A program made the translations under genes and the position numbers. A stretch of 64,000 nt of DNA from Heterohyrax brucei. Its lineage: Eukaryota; Chordata; Mammalia; Hyracoidea; Procaviidae. Shown piece by piece: positions 46,230 through 57,252 of this stretch. The stretch lies in assembly GCA_028571685.1 (NCBI GenBank), contig CM053143.1:152142329-152206328 (forward strand). Reading direction: 5' to 3'. The notes under the pieces are model-generated. The model was not told the DNA's origin. It saw only the letters and a list, made by a program, of their open reading frames with translations, and ran no database searches. Position 1 is the stretch's first letter, and every line of letters begins with the position of its first letter.

Positions 46230-46612
46230 TGTTCCACCACCTGTCTGTCAGTTTGTTGTGTTAGCTTGTGTGTTGTTGTAATGCTGGAAGCTATGGCCAC
46301 TGGTATTTCAAATACTAGCAGCAGCATCCACGGCAGACAGGTTTCAGTGGAGCTTCCAGAACACGACAGACTAGGAAAATGCGCCTGGAAATCAACTTCA
46401 GAACATTAGCCAATGGAAACCCTATGGATTACAACAGACTATTGTCTGATACAGTGGTGGAACATGAGTCCCTACGTTGGAAGGTGCTCAAGATACACAA
46501 AAGGGGGCTCTGAGCGGACCAGTGGTTCTGAATATGGCACTAGCAGCGTTTCGTTCTGTTGCCCGTGGTGTCCCCAAATAGTCAGAGGTGACATAACAGT
46601 AACTGACTACAA
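46230..46612 (+). mobile_element. Internally deleted RTE: 5' end joined to 3' end
   Basis: 46230-46540 matches the RTE 5' region seen in reverse at 12700-12950 ('gctggaagctatggccactg', 'ggtttcagtggagcttcc'). 46541-46612 is the RTE 3' end ('gcgtttcgttctgttgcc' to 'gacataacagtaac'). The coding part is missing. Confidence 0.75.
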
Positions 46613-46744
46613 CATTTAAGTATTAGGAATTTTTCACCCTGATTAGTTGTGCACACTCAGAGTTCCTACCTTCACCAAGTCACTCAGGACTTAGCAGCTT
46701 TAAAAAACTGGTTCAAAGGCTAACCCACTCAGCAGGAGAATGAT

Positions 46745-46860
46745 TCATAACCAATGATAATATTGCTAGGAATGATAGCTCTTTGCATTTAGATGCTACT
46801 TTATATCATTTCATGTCTATTTCTCATATGTCATCTAATTTAGCTCCCACAAAAGAATGT
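46745..46860 (-). mobile_element. MIR fragment
   Basis: 'gctctttgcatttagatgct' then 'catctaatttagctccca'. Confidence 0.45.
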
Positions 46861-47214
46861 TGATTTCCAATTACCATGTACTTCGGGGACTCATGTCTGT
46901 CTCTCCTCTTGCTGGGACGAAACCACCTTTGAAAACCAAATTAGGATCATTGATTGCCTGGCAACAGAGCAAGGAAATTGGAGAACTGTCTCTCATCAGG
47001 TTACAGCTGCCTGATGAGTCACCCTGTACCTCTTCAGGAAGATATCGTCCCAGGGGAACACCCACTGAAGCCATCAGGTAAATGTGCTTCTTCATTGCCT
47101 ATGCCCTTGTGTCAACTGTGAAGACGTTATCTTCCTGATGCCATGAGTCTGACTCACCCATCAAATGACACAACTCTTGCAGGTCTCCTTCAGCAAACTT
47201 CCCTCTGAGAGCAA

Positions 47215-47400
47215 AAAGCTGAAGGCACTTTCAAGATTGAGTCTAATGCCTCAGTTTCACATGAGGAAACTCAGGCCCAGGGATAAGAAGTGGCTTGTCC
47301 ACAGTGATGTTTGGCTAGTGGCAGAATCCAAGTCCCCTGCTCCAGCCCAGTGTGCTCATACTGATGCTGCTGTGGGCACAGACCATGCTTTGTAGTCTTT
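47215..47400 (-). mobile_element. MIR fragment
   Basis: 'cacatgaggaaactcaggcc', 'gcttgtccacagtgatgt'. Confidence 0.6.
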
Positions 47401-47501
47401 CATTTCTTACAATACGCAGAGAAGCACCTGGTGAATAGGTGCTTAGTGAATCTTAGTGCCAGCTGTTACAGCTGCTGCTTAAAAGCTCTCTCTAAGTGGA
47501 C

Positions 47502-47660
47502 ATGGAAAACCCTGGTGGCATGGTGCTTTTGCGCTATGGCTGCTAACCAAAGGGTCAGCAGTTCAAATCTATCAGGTGCTCCTTGAAAACTCTATGGGGC
47601 CATTCTGCCTTGTCCTATAGGTGCACTATGAGCCAGAACTGACTTGACAGCAAGGGGCTT
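47502..47660 (+). mobile_element. AfroSINE
   Basis: 'aaaaccctggtggcatggtg' to 'gacttgacagcaagggg'; its tail runs into the minisatellite. Confidence 0.9.
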
Positions 47661-47800
47661 GGTGTGGGGTGGGGTGGTGTGGGGTGGGGTGGGGTGGTGT
47701 GGTGTGGGGTGGGGTGGGGTGGGGTGGGGTGGGGTGGTGTGGTGTGGTGTGGTGTGGTGTGGTGTGGTGTGGTGTGGTGTGGTGTGGTTTGGTTAACAGC
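47659..47800 (+). repeat. G-rich GGGGT/GGTGT minisatellite
   Basis: About 140 bp of 5-bp units (ggggt, ggtgt), then a pure ggtgt run. It starts at a SINE tail and ends at an L1 3' end. It makes false reading frames on both strands. Confidence 0.95.
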
Positions 47801-47955
47801 AACAGGAGCTAGTGAATCGACACAAGAAATACACAGCAGAAAAGAGGAGTGTGCTGTCACGGTGAGAGCTACATGGCAGTGTGTGTAAGTTTTGTAAGAC
47901 AAACTGATTTGCATTGCAAACTTTCATTTAAAACACAGTAAAATTTTTTTTTAAA
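47801..47955 (+). mobile_element. L1 3' end fragment
   Basis: 'gcagaaaagaggagtgtgc' to 'atttaaaacacagtaaaat'. Confidence 0.65.
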
Positions 47956-48289
47956 AAATACACATACACATACACACACAAAAGCCTCCCTCTAAGTTAA
48001 CGATCTCTAGTTGATTTTGATTAAATTAGTTTATCCAACTGGACACTGCTGTCTAGAATGATAATAGCTGGGACTCACCTCTCAATGTTAATTTAAACCA
48101 AATTTTACCAAGTTTTTAGGGGCCATTCTAACACTGAGAACAAAGACAGTAATGACTAGAAAGTAAACTCTCAACTTCATTCTAATAACAATTACTCGGT
48201 GTTGTCTCAGAGATTGACCCAACTTCAACCCAATCAATGTCACTTGCTCAGCTCCAAACTACGCACTTAGAAAGATCTGCAACCTAGTA
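47956..48289. other. No feature recognised
   Basis: AT-rich; a short CA tract at 47962-47980. Confidence 0.35.
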
Positions 48290-49595
48290 GTGTCTAAAGC
48301 TAAGGAGAAAGAAAGAATCAAGTACAAGAGCTGAACAGAGGATTTCAAAGGGCAGATCCACGTGACAAAATAAAGTATTATAATGAAACATGCAGAGACC
48401 TGGATTTGGGGTTGGGGGCTGGTGGTGGGGGAAGATGCTCAATATTTCTCAAGCTGAAAAAATAGAAAATATTAAGTGATACAGGAAGCATGCAAAGCAG
48501 ATGAAAGGAATACAGAGAATCACTGTGCCGGAAGAGAATTGGTTAATGTTCAACCATTTCAAGAGGCAGCGTATGATCAAGAACTGACAGTAATACAGGA
48601 AGACACCAAAACTGCACTGCAGGCACTGGGGAGCAACAAGGCTCCAGGAACTGACGGAATTCCAGCTGAGATGCTTCAACAAATGGATGCAACTCTGGAT
48701 GCCCTCACTTGTCTATGACAAAAAATTTGGAAGACAGCTACCTGGTCAAACATTGGAAGAAATCTGTATTTGCACTCATTCCAAAGAAAGGTGATCCAAC
48801 AGAAAAATTATCAAACAATATTATTACACACAAGTAAAATTTTGCTGAAGATAATTCAAAAATTGTTGCAGGATTATATTAGCAGGGAATTGCCAGAAAT
48901 TCAAGCTGGATTCAGAAGAGGACATGGAATGAGAGATATCATTGCTGATGTCAGATGGCTCAGAAAGACATTTACCTGTGTCTTACTGACTCTGCAAAAG
49001 TATTGTACTGTGTAGATCATAGCAAATTACAGACCATACCAAATTCCAGAAGACATAACTGTGCTCAAGTGGAACTTGTACATAAATTAAGGTGCAGATG
49101 TTTGAACAGAAGAGGGGGATACTGAGTGGTTTAACATTATAAAAAGTATGTGTCAGGGCTGCATCCTTTCACCACACCTATCCAATCTGTGTGCTGAGCA
49201 AGTAATCCAAGAAGATGGAGTGTATGAAGAAGAACCAACAGGGCAACAGGATTGGAGGAGGGCTCACGAACCACCTGTATCATGCAAATGACACATCCTT
49301 GCTTGCTGAAGAGACCCTGAGCAGTTTCCTGATGCAGATCAGAGACCACAGCGTCCAGTATGGAGTATACTTCAACGTAGAGAAAAAAAAATTCACAGCT
49401 GAACCAAGAAGCATCATGACAAGGGGAGAAAAGACGGAAATTGTCAAAGATTTCATTTTACTAGGATCCACAATCGACCCCCATGGAAACAGCAATCAGG
49501 AAATGAACCGCTGAATTGCACTAGATAAATCTGCTGCAAAAGACCCCTTTGAAGTGTTAAAAAGCAAAGACTTTGAGAGGACTAAGGTGCGTGAG

Positions 49596-49624
49596 TCGGA
49601 CCCGACTTGACGGCACTTGGCTGG
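49596..49624 (+). mobile_element. Short hairpin element, 29 bp, with perfect 14-bp target duplication
   Basis: Flanks 49582-49595 and 49625-49638 are identical (ctaaggtgcgtgag). The insert has a hairpin half (tcggacccgacttgac) and the tail 'ggcacttggctgg'. It sits inside an RTE whose text is otherwise continuous. Confidence 0.85.
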
Positions 49625-49734
49625 CTAAGGTGCGTGAGACCAAAGACACATTTTCAATTGCCTCATGTGAATGTGAAAGTGGGACAGTGAATAAGACAGA
49701 AGAACTGATGCTGTTAAATTATGGTGTCAGTGAA

Positions 49735-50222
49735 TGTCACGGACTGAATTATGTCACCACAAAAATATGTGTAGCTATTTGGTTTAGGACATGATTCCTG
49801 GTATTGTGTAATGTTCCTGTATTCTATAAACCCTACCTCTGTGATGTTAATGAGGGAGAATGGGCGGCAGTTGTGTTGGTGGGGCAGGACTCCAGGTGTA
49901 AGATATACCATGCCTTGAGGTTTGGGCTATAAACGGAAGCAAGCACAGAGCTGGGGACCCTCATACCACCAAGAAGCAGTGCCAGGAGCGGAGCATATTC
50001 CTCAGAAAAGGGTCCAGGGTCCCTGTGCCTCTGAAACTCCCAGTTCCAGGGAAGACTGATGACAACAACCTTCCTTCAGATCCGACAGGGAAAGATTTCC
50101 CTCGGCGCTGATGCCCTGAATTTGGACTTTTTGCCTACTTTTCTGTGAGAAAATAAATTTCTCTTTGTTAAAGCTATCCACTTGTGCTATTTGTGTTACA
50201 GCAGCACTAGAGGACTAAGGCA
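49735..50222 (+). mobile_element. MaLR/ERVL-like solo LTR with exact ends
   Basis: 488 bp, TGTCAC...AAGGCA, flanked by gtgaa at 49730-49734 and 50223-50227. This is the 5-bp duplication expected of ERVL/MaLR insertion. It fixes the family's ends for the other copies. Confidence 0.9.
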
Positions 50223-50408
50223 GTGAAGAATATTGAATATCTCATGGACTGCAGAAGAAGGAACAAATCTGACTTGCAAGAAGTACAGCCAGAATACTCC
50301 TTAGAAGGGATGATGATGAGGCTTCACATAGTGTGCCTTGGACATGTTACCAGGAGGGACCAATGCCTGGAAAAAGGACATCATGTTTGGTAAAGTAGAT
50401 GGTCAGCA

Positions 50409-50747
50409 AAAGCGGTTACAGACTGGCCAGCTAAGAATACCACTAAGAGGATTGGAAAGGCTCTTCCATTTCAATCTGGACCACTTGAGCAGGAGAGCAC
50501 AGGCAGGAAAGCCTGTGAATCCTCCATCAGGAGCCAAACCAGAGATTCTCAGCCTTCCTTGGGAGCCCCAATTTTTGGCAGGGCGGAGCTACGGCACCTG
50601 TTAACCAGTGCTTCACAACTCACTGAGACCTCAGGAGGTGACCAGGTTTGTCTCCATACTTGAGGACCTATTTGATTGCTGCTTTCTAAGCTTGATGGAT
50701 GGATACTGGCTCTACGCCTTCAAATAAACAATTCAAAGTTCTTTCAA
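50409..50747. other. No feature recognised
   Basis: Unique-looking; possible old LINE remnants. Confidence 0.35.
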
Positions 50748-50932
50748 TAGTTGTTACGTGCCATTGAGTGGATTACAACTAGACCGAGTGGAACTGCCCC
50801 ATAGAGCTTCCGAGGCTGTGGTCTTTATGAAAGCAGACCACCAGGCTTCTTCTGCAGAGCTGCTGGTGGGTTCTAACCACTAGCCTTTCAGCCAGCAGCT
50901 GAGTGCTTAACCATTGTATCACCAGGGCTCCT
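50748..50932 (-). mobile_element. AfroSINE, long form
   Basis: 'gttacgtgccattgagtgga' to 'gtatcaccagggctcc'. Confidence 0.85.
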
Positions 50933-51305
50933 TTCCTATAAATGGAGTAGTTTTTGAATCCTTACACTACACATCTTTAGTATCTGGGTTAGACGTCCAA
51001 ACCAGATTTGGGGATAAAGGATGTGGGCTGGGATGCCTATGCACTATCTACTAAGGCAGTGTGCTTGGAAAACTTTTTTCTTTCTGTCTTTGCTTTCTTT
51101 CTTTTTCTTTTTTTTTTATTATGACTGAGTTAAAATGTACATTCCCATATACATTTGCATGCCCACCTATATGCAGCTTCCACTGCTCTCCCTGTCCGGT
51201 GACAGCACACTGTTCCTCTCTGCTCCATACATGTCTCATCCTCCCAACAGTCTCCTTTACCCTCCTCTCCACCTACTTGTCTTTGCTTTCTTAATCAAGA
51301 AAATT

Positions 51306-52245
51306 AAGATAGCACAGTTTTCAGAGCACAGACTCTGGAGCCAAACTGCTTGGATTCCAATCCTCAGCATTCCATTTTCTGAGCTGTGCAACTTTGAAAA
51401 AATAAGTAACCTCTCGGTGTCTCTATTTTTTCATCTCTAAAATGGGATAGATTTAACAGTGTCAACCTTTTAGGGTTCTTTGTTTGTTTGTACTTGAGAT
51501 AGTTTACAGAACAAACCAGTTTCTCATTAAACAGCACACACATTGTTTTCTATGACATTAGTTAACAACCCCACAAGTCAACACTCTCCCTTCTCAACTT
51601 TAGGTTCCCCATAACTAGCTTTCCAGTCCCTTCCTACATTCTTGTCTTGCCCATGGGCCCATGTACACCCTTAGTCTCACTTTGTTTCATGGACCTGTCT
51701 AATATTTGGCCAAAGGGTGAACCTCACTCAGGAGTGACTTCATTTTTGAGCTGAAATGGTGGCCGGGGGCCATACTCTCAGAGTTTCCCCGATCTTACGA
51801 GGACAGTACATCTGGTCTTTCTGTTTGAGTTAGAATTTTGTTCTATATTGTTCTCCAGCTCTGTCTGGGACCCCTTTTGTCATCCCTGTCAGAGCAGTCA
51901 GTGGTGGTAGCTGGACACCACCTAGTTGTACTGGACTCAGTCTGTTGGAGGCTGTTATAGATATGGTTCCCTAATCCTCTGGGATAATCTTACTCTTGTA
52001 TTTTCTCCCAAAGAGGTGAGACCAGTATCCCAGATGGCCAGTCACATGCTTTATAAGACCCTAGATAATACTTACAAAGTAGAAGGTAGGACTTTTTTTA
52101 TAGCCTATGATACACCAATTGAGCAGGATGTTCTCCAAGACCAGAGTTCCCACAGCTTCTTAGGGTTGTTCTGAGGATCAAATGAGTTCATATACATGGA
52201 ATTCTAAGAACAGTGTTTAACCATAAAAAAGCTAAATAAGTGCTA
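51306..52245 (+). mobile_element. MIR split by an L1 3' UTR
   Basis: MIR 51306-51470 ('cagactctggagccaaact') resumes at 52158-52245 ('gttctgaggatcaaatgagt'). Confidence 0.8.
51471..52157 (-). mobile_element. L1 3' UTR inserted in the MIR
   Basis: A T-rich start ('ttctttgtttgtttgtact') is the reversed A tail; 3' UTR text follows. Near-identical flanks 'ttttagggtt' and 'tcttagggtt' look like the target duplication. Confidence 0.7.
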
Positions 52246-52345
52246 ACTAAAGGGGAGCAATTATACCCCACCAGTTTAAAAAAAAAAAATTGAGCATGTG
52301 ACCTGTAACCACAACTCTCCTATTTATTAATTTATATTTGTCTAT

Positions 52346-52742
52346 CAGGAAACTCTGATGGAGCAGCAGTTAAGAGCTAGGGGTGCTAAATAAAAGGTGG
52401 GCAGTTCAAATCCACTAGGTGCTTCTTGAAAACTGGCAGTTCTACTCCATCCTGTAGGGTCTCCATGAGTCAGAATCAACTCAACAGCAACCGGTTTGGT
52501 ATTTTTTGTTTTTTATCTATTTATCTAAGGAGCCCTGGTGGCACTGTGGTTTAAAATGCTCAGCTGCAAAATGAAAAATTGAGAGTTCAAACCTACCAGC
52601 CACTCTACAAGATAAAGATGTAACAGTTTGCTTCTGTAAAGTTTTTACAGCTTTGGAAACCCTATGAGGCAGTTCTACTCTTTCCTATAAGGGCTGCAAT
52701 GAGTTGGAATGAACTCAGTGGCCTCGGTTTGGTTTGGTATGC
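52346..52742 (+). mobile_element. Two adjacent AfroSINEs
   Basis: Short form at 52346-52515, then a long form at 52529-52742 ('ggagccctggtggcactgtg'). Confidence 0.9.
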
Positions 52743-53104
52743 TATGCTTTCCCCCATCTATCTGTCAATGCATCCATCCATCCATCTACTGTGATCTCTT
52801 TCTCCTGGCTTTTTCACAGATCGGATCAGAGAATAACTGTTTTATCTGGTAAGTACCTTGTACCACGGGTGGGGAAATGTCAGTACTGCCATTTTTGTAT
52901 TGTTCTTTCTTATTGCAATGTTGGTATTATTGTCAATTCAAAATAGATTTATCGGTTTACTTACTTATTTGCAGAAAGTCAATCCATAAATTTGAGATTG
53001 GTTTTCCCATTACTGTGAAGAAGGCTGTTGGAATTTTTATTTCTATAGTTGTCTTTTTAATCCTCTTTTCAGCTTTGTGAGAATTGGCTTAGCTAAATCT
53101 ATCA
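52743..53104. other. AT-rich, possible old L1
   Basis: 'ggaatttttatttctatag' is L1-like; not assigned. Confidence 0.3.
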
Positions 53105-53309
53105 CAGGCATTGGCAAACTCTGTGAGAAGTCAGATAGTAAATATTTTCAGCTGTGTAGGCCATATGGGCTCTGTAACAACCACTTATCTCTGCCACTGT
53201 AGCATCAAAGCAGCCACAAGCAATCTGTATGGGAATGAGTTTGGCTGTGTTCCAGTCAAACTTTATTTAAAACAAAATAGGTGATGAGCCACAGCTTGCT
53301 GACCCCTAA
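53105..53309 (-). mobile_element. hAT-like DNA transposon fragment
   Basis: Ends 'caggcattggcaaactctg' and, in reverse, 'aggggtcagcaagctgtgg' are imperfect terminal inverted repeats. A second copy lies at 60598-61016. Confidence 0.65.
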
Positions 53310-53313
53310 GTCA

Positions 53314-53462
53314 TGGAAACTCTGGTAGTGTAGTGGTTGAGTGCTACAGCTGCTTGCCAAAATGTCAGCTGTTTGAAGCTCCTTGGAAACTGTAAGGCAG
53401 TTCTACTTTGTCCTATAGTGTGGCTGTGAGTCAGATTCAACTCGACAGCTGTGGGTAGTAGT
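53314..53462 (+). mobile_element. AfroSINE
   Basis: 'ggaaactctggtagtgtagt' to 'caactcgacagctgtggg'. Confidence 0.85.
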
Positions 53463-54655
53463 AGTATAGAGGTAATCTAGGTCATCAGTCTGCTGAACCA
53501 GGTTCCAGCAAACTTAACCATGCCGAAGCTAAAAAATAGATTAGGAGAGTGAGTGATGAAGAACAAGCATGACCTGAAGAGATCAGAATTACATTGCACA
53601 AGCTTAACCCGGGCATATCCTTGGTGGGGCCAGGGCTGACACTGAGCAGAGCACAACTGGTTCAAGTCAAGTTGCCTGCTAACACAGACTCTCAGGGACC
53701 CTGTAACAGATTCCTAGAGAGAGGGGTGCTGGCACGCACAGAAGGATCCTTTCCAATGAAGAGTCAGAGGTGCTTGGGAACTAGACAGCACGTAGTAGCC
53801 TGTTTGATGACTGGAAGTTGGTAGGCCTTCTCACTTCCAAATAGAGACATGGACAAGGATTAGAGTCCCCAGTATAGGTGACATACCCGGTGACGTTAGG
53901 AACCATGACTTCCGCCAGGCCAGAGGGTGACGGCAGTGAGCAACAGGGGAATGTTTCAGAAGTACACTGAGACACACTGAGGCCCTCATGAATGAGACTC
54001 ATGGAGTTAATAGGGTAAGACTCCAGTAATTTCACTTCAAGGCCTAGAGTCCTGGAGTACTGCTTTATTTCCAGGATCGTGACCAAAATTGTTTAATTGT
54101 ACCCACTTCCATTTAGTTTGGAGAAATACAGATTAAATTAGAACCGGAATGATTTGGGAAGGAAGCCAGATCTCCTGGGAAAACATGAACCATGGACTAC
54201 ATATCTCATTGTGGTGCTGGCAGCCGGTTGGAGATTGATTCCTCTTTGTGTAACTGCACATCACTGCCTCCGTGGCTCCACGTGGTGCTCTGGCCATGTG
54301 AGAAATGCTCAGGACTGGGAAACTCTGCCTAGGGTAACTCAGCAAAACGGTTTCCCTTGTGCTTCTCAATATCAGGAAGGAAGAAGGATCTGACTCTCAG
54401 ACTTTTCTAACCATGACTTAAAACAGGGCAAATTCCTGGGCAACATCCTTAACTCTCTCTCTCATACATGCACACAACTCACATCCAATCTGCCATGAAT
54501 CCTGACCACTCTCCCTCCAGACTCAACCACTTCTCACACCTTCACCGCCGTTTTGTCCTACTGGTCCAAACCCTGACAGGCTGTCATCTTGTCTTCTAAC
54601 AGCAAACACTGCCCTCTGCACTCTATTCTCCATATAATGGCTAGGTGGTAGTTTG
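53463..54655. other. No feature recognised
   Basis: 1.2 kb without recognised repeats or coding pattern. Confidence 0.4.
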
Positions 54656-54660
54656 TATTT

Positions 54661-54698
54661 CTGTGTGTGTGTGTGTGTACGTGTTATGGTAAATATAT

Positions 54699-54740
<42 letters not shown>
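54661..54740. repeat. GT/AC microsatellite, self-complementary
   Basis: A GT run, a 20-bp spacer, then about 20 AC repeats. It touches the left end of the mariner derivative. Confidence 0.95.
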
Positions 54741-54744
<4 letters not shown>

Positions 54745-55290
54745 TGTGACAATTAAGTTCGTGAACTTATCCTAGAAAAAGTGTTATATACATCGCTGAA
54801 CATCACTACAGTCACCTTTGAAGTACTCCCTTAGGGAAGTTATGCACTGATATTAGCGCCTAGTCTACCCGTCAAAGTAATTTTGGAACTCTTGTTCTGG
54901 AATGGCCATCAGAGCCACTGTCATATTACCCTTGATGTCCTGAATGTTACTGAAATGTCTTCCTTTCAATATTTCCTTTATCATTAGGTAAAGAAAAAAG
55001 TCATTGGAGGTCAGATCAGGTGAGTAGGGAAGGTGTTCCAATACAGTTATTTGTTTACTGGCTAAAAACTCCCTCACAGACAACTCTACAATTAACTTGC
55101 AGAACTTACCACCTTGCCACCGTGCACAATGTCAAGAGTTCCAAAATTGCTTTGAAGGGTGGGCTAGGCACAGGCATTGGTGTATAGCCTCCCTAGAGGA
55201 GTATTTCAAAGGCGACCATGGTGATATTCAGCAGTGAGCTGTGTAGCACTTAGAACAATTAAGTTCAAGGACTTAATTGTTAGAACTTGT
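54741..55290. mobile_element. Mariner-derived non-autonomous element with long inverted arms (copy 2)
   Basis: Left arm 54741-54890 and right arm 55136-55290 are reverse complements over about 150 bp. The middle codes on the minus strand for a piece of mariner transposase. Confidence 0.8.
54865..55083 (-). pseudogene. Mariner transposase fragment
   Basis: Reads VREFLASKQITVLEHLPYSP, then DLTSNDFFLY: the third catalytic Asp region of DD34D transposases (YSPDL), followed by ILKGRHFSNIQDIKGN. The first two catalytic Asp are absent, so it is inactive. Confidence 0.85.
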
Positions 55291-55555
55291 ATACCAAAAT
55301 ATTTACCAATTCAACATTTTTTACAAGTAGAATTCAGTGACATTGATTACGTTCATAATGTTGTACATTATACAACCACCACAAAAACCTATTTCCAAAT
55401 TATTCCATCATACTCAACAGAAGTTCAATGACCCCTAAAGCAATAACTCACCCTTCCTCCTCCCTCCCAACTAATAGACATTAAAAAGTTTTGAATCATT
55501 CAATATTTGTCCTTTTGTGATTGACTTATGTTTACTTAACATAATGTTTTCATGG
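55291..55555 (-). mobile_element. L1 3' fragment
   Basis: 'cataatgttgtacattatac', 'gtccttttgtgattgactta' fit reverse L1. Confidence 0.55.
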
Positions 55556-55564
55556 TGCAGGAGA

Positions 55565-55915
55565 CAGTTTTAAAACATTGATTGGATCACATCACCACCC
55601 TGGTCAGACAGCAAGTGGCTTCTCATCTTATTCAGAGTAAAATCCTGACCACTGACTACAAGGACCTATTTAACTTCTTCCTGATTTTCCATTGTTAGCA
55701 TTCTCCCCTCACTCCACTCAACCACACTGGCCACTTCGCAATTCCACAAATACACTTGGGCACTCCTGCTCTGGGCTTCTGCCCTCTCTGTTCCCTCAGC
55801 CTGGAACACCGGTGCCCCATATCCTCCCGGGTCTAGCTCTCTCTCTCCCTTTCTTCTTGTTTCAGCTTAAATGCCCCCCTAGCAGAAGGCCTTCCCTGAT
55901 AACCCCACATAAAAT
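55565..55915. mobile_element. L2 LINE fragment
   Basis: 'gtaaaatcctgaccactgac', 'ctccactcaaccacactggc', 'gcttaaatgcccccctagc'. Confidence 0.7.
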
Positions 55916-56187
55916 AATTGCATTGGTTCCCTAGGGCTGCAGTAATGAACTACCGCAAAGTCGGTAGCTTTAAAGAACAGGAACTTATTATCTCTCAGTC
56001 TAGGGGCTAGGAGTCTGAATTCAGAGCATCAGTAGGGTCAGATACTCTCTGGCCACTCTTGGGGAAGATCTTGCCTTGTCTAGCTTCCAGTATCCTTAGT
56101 TGTTTGGCAGTCCTTGGCTTTTAGATGCTCTTTTACACGGCATCTGCCTTCTCTTTTATAAGACATCGCCACTAAGAAGGAACTGAA

Positions 56188-56396
56188 AGGAGCCATGGTG
56201 GTACAACTAAGTGCTCTGCTGCTAACCAAAGAGTTGGTGGTTTGAACCTACCCAGCGCCCCACAGGAGGACAAACTGGCAGCATGATCCCATAAAGATTA
56301 CAACCTAGAAAACCCCATGAAGCAGTCTACTCTTGTATGAGGTCACTACCAGTCAGAATCACTCAAGGAGCCCACAAGAACAAGAACAACAACAAG
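56188..56396 (+). mobile_element. AfroSINE, long form, RTE-type tail
   Basis: 'ggagccatggtggtacaact' to 'acaagaacaacaac'. Confidence 0.8.
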
Positions 56397-56497
56397 GGAT
56401 GAGAGTCCATCCTACTCCAGCACAGCCTCATTAACTTGAACTCATTAACTAACAATACCTTCAAAGACAAACCTTTCTTCCAAACAAGATCACAGTC

Positions 56498-56658
56498 ATA
56501 GGTACCCACTGCCATCAAACCAATTCCAACTGCCAGTGACCCTGTAAGACAGAGTAGTGCTGCCCCATAGGGTTTCCAGGTTGCACCTGGTAGACTGGAA
56601 CTGCTCACTTTTTGGTTATCAGCCATAGCTTTTAATCACTACATCACCAGGGTTTCTT
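56498..56658 (-). mobile_element. AfroSINE
   Basis: 'taggtacccactgccatcaa' to 'acatcaccagggtttc'. Confidence 0.9.
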
Positions 56659-56713
56659 TAACAGGTACAGGGGCTAAGAATTCTTTTGGTGGAGGAAGAA
56701 TTCAATCTATAAC

Positions 56714-57103
56714 AATAGATTGCATTCATTGTTCCTGCTTTACTTTTTTCATGGCACTTATGAGTAAGTGTCATGTGTATGTGTTTATATAGTACTAGAA
56801 ATTAAGTTCCATGAGAGCAGAGACTTTGTCTTATGCTGAGAGCAGACACACAGAGGATACCTAGTGATTGGATAAATGAGTGATACTTAAAATGAAGAAA
56901 GATACCTAAGGAATTAGAAAGTTGGGTAAGAGAACAGGGGAAAGGCTAGCTCTCAGACAAAGTATTGTGGGTGTATTTCCTACACAAGTATTATTTTCAA
57001 CCTAAGCTCGTTGGTCTACTTCTCTCTTATGCTTTAACCTATGTCAAAGCAAAATTCTTTGTGGGTATGGACCATAACTAACACTTCTCTGTGTACACAT
57101 ATG
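56714..57103. other. No feature recognised
   Basis: AT-rich; possible MIR or L2 remnant near 56790-56880. Confidence 0.35.
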
Positions 57104-57252
57104 GAGTCCTGGTGGTGTAAATGGCTAAAAGCTCAGCTGCTAACCAAAAGGTTGGCAGTTCCAACAGCCATGCCTCAGAAATCCTATGGGCAGTTCTACT
57201 CTGTCTTGTAGGGTCCTTATGAGTCAGAATGAATTTGATGGCAACAGGTATA
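57104..57252 (+). mobile_element. AfroSINE
   Basis: 'ggagtcctggtggtgtaaat' to 'gaatttgatggcaacag'. Confidence 0.9.

Larger units (their letters stand above)
48290..50408 (+). mobile_element. RTE-type LINE carrying an LTR and a short hairpin insertion
   Basis: Starts 'caagagctgaacagaggat' region and is interrupted at 49596-49624 (short element) and 49735-50222 (LTR). It resumes 'gtgaagaatattgaatatc' and is truncated near 50408, so the 3' tail is missing. Frames are broken and the YADD site reads HAND (near 49283). Confidence 0.85.
55922..56713 (-). mobile_element. MaLR-like LTR split by two SINEs
   Basis: Pieces 55922-56187, 56397-56497 and 56659-56713 ('attcaatctataaca' end); SINEs at 56188-56396 and 56498-56658. 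Confidence 0.7.

Noticed and set aside
47615..47914. Repeat-rich frames on both strands
   Set aside because: Produced by the G-rich minisatellite.
54523..54738. Cys/Val repeat frame
   Set aside because: Translation of the GT/AC microsatellite.
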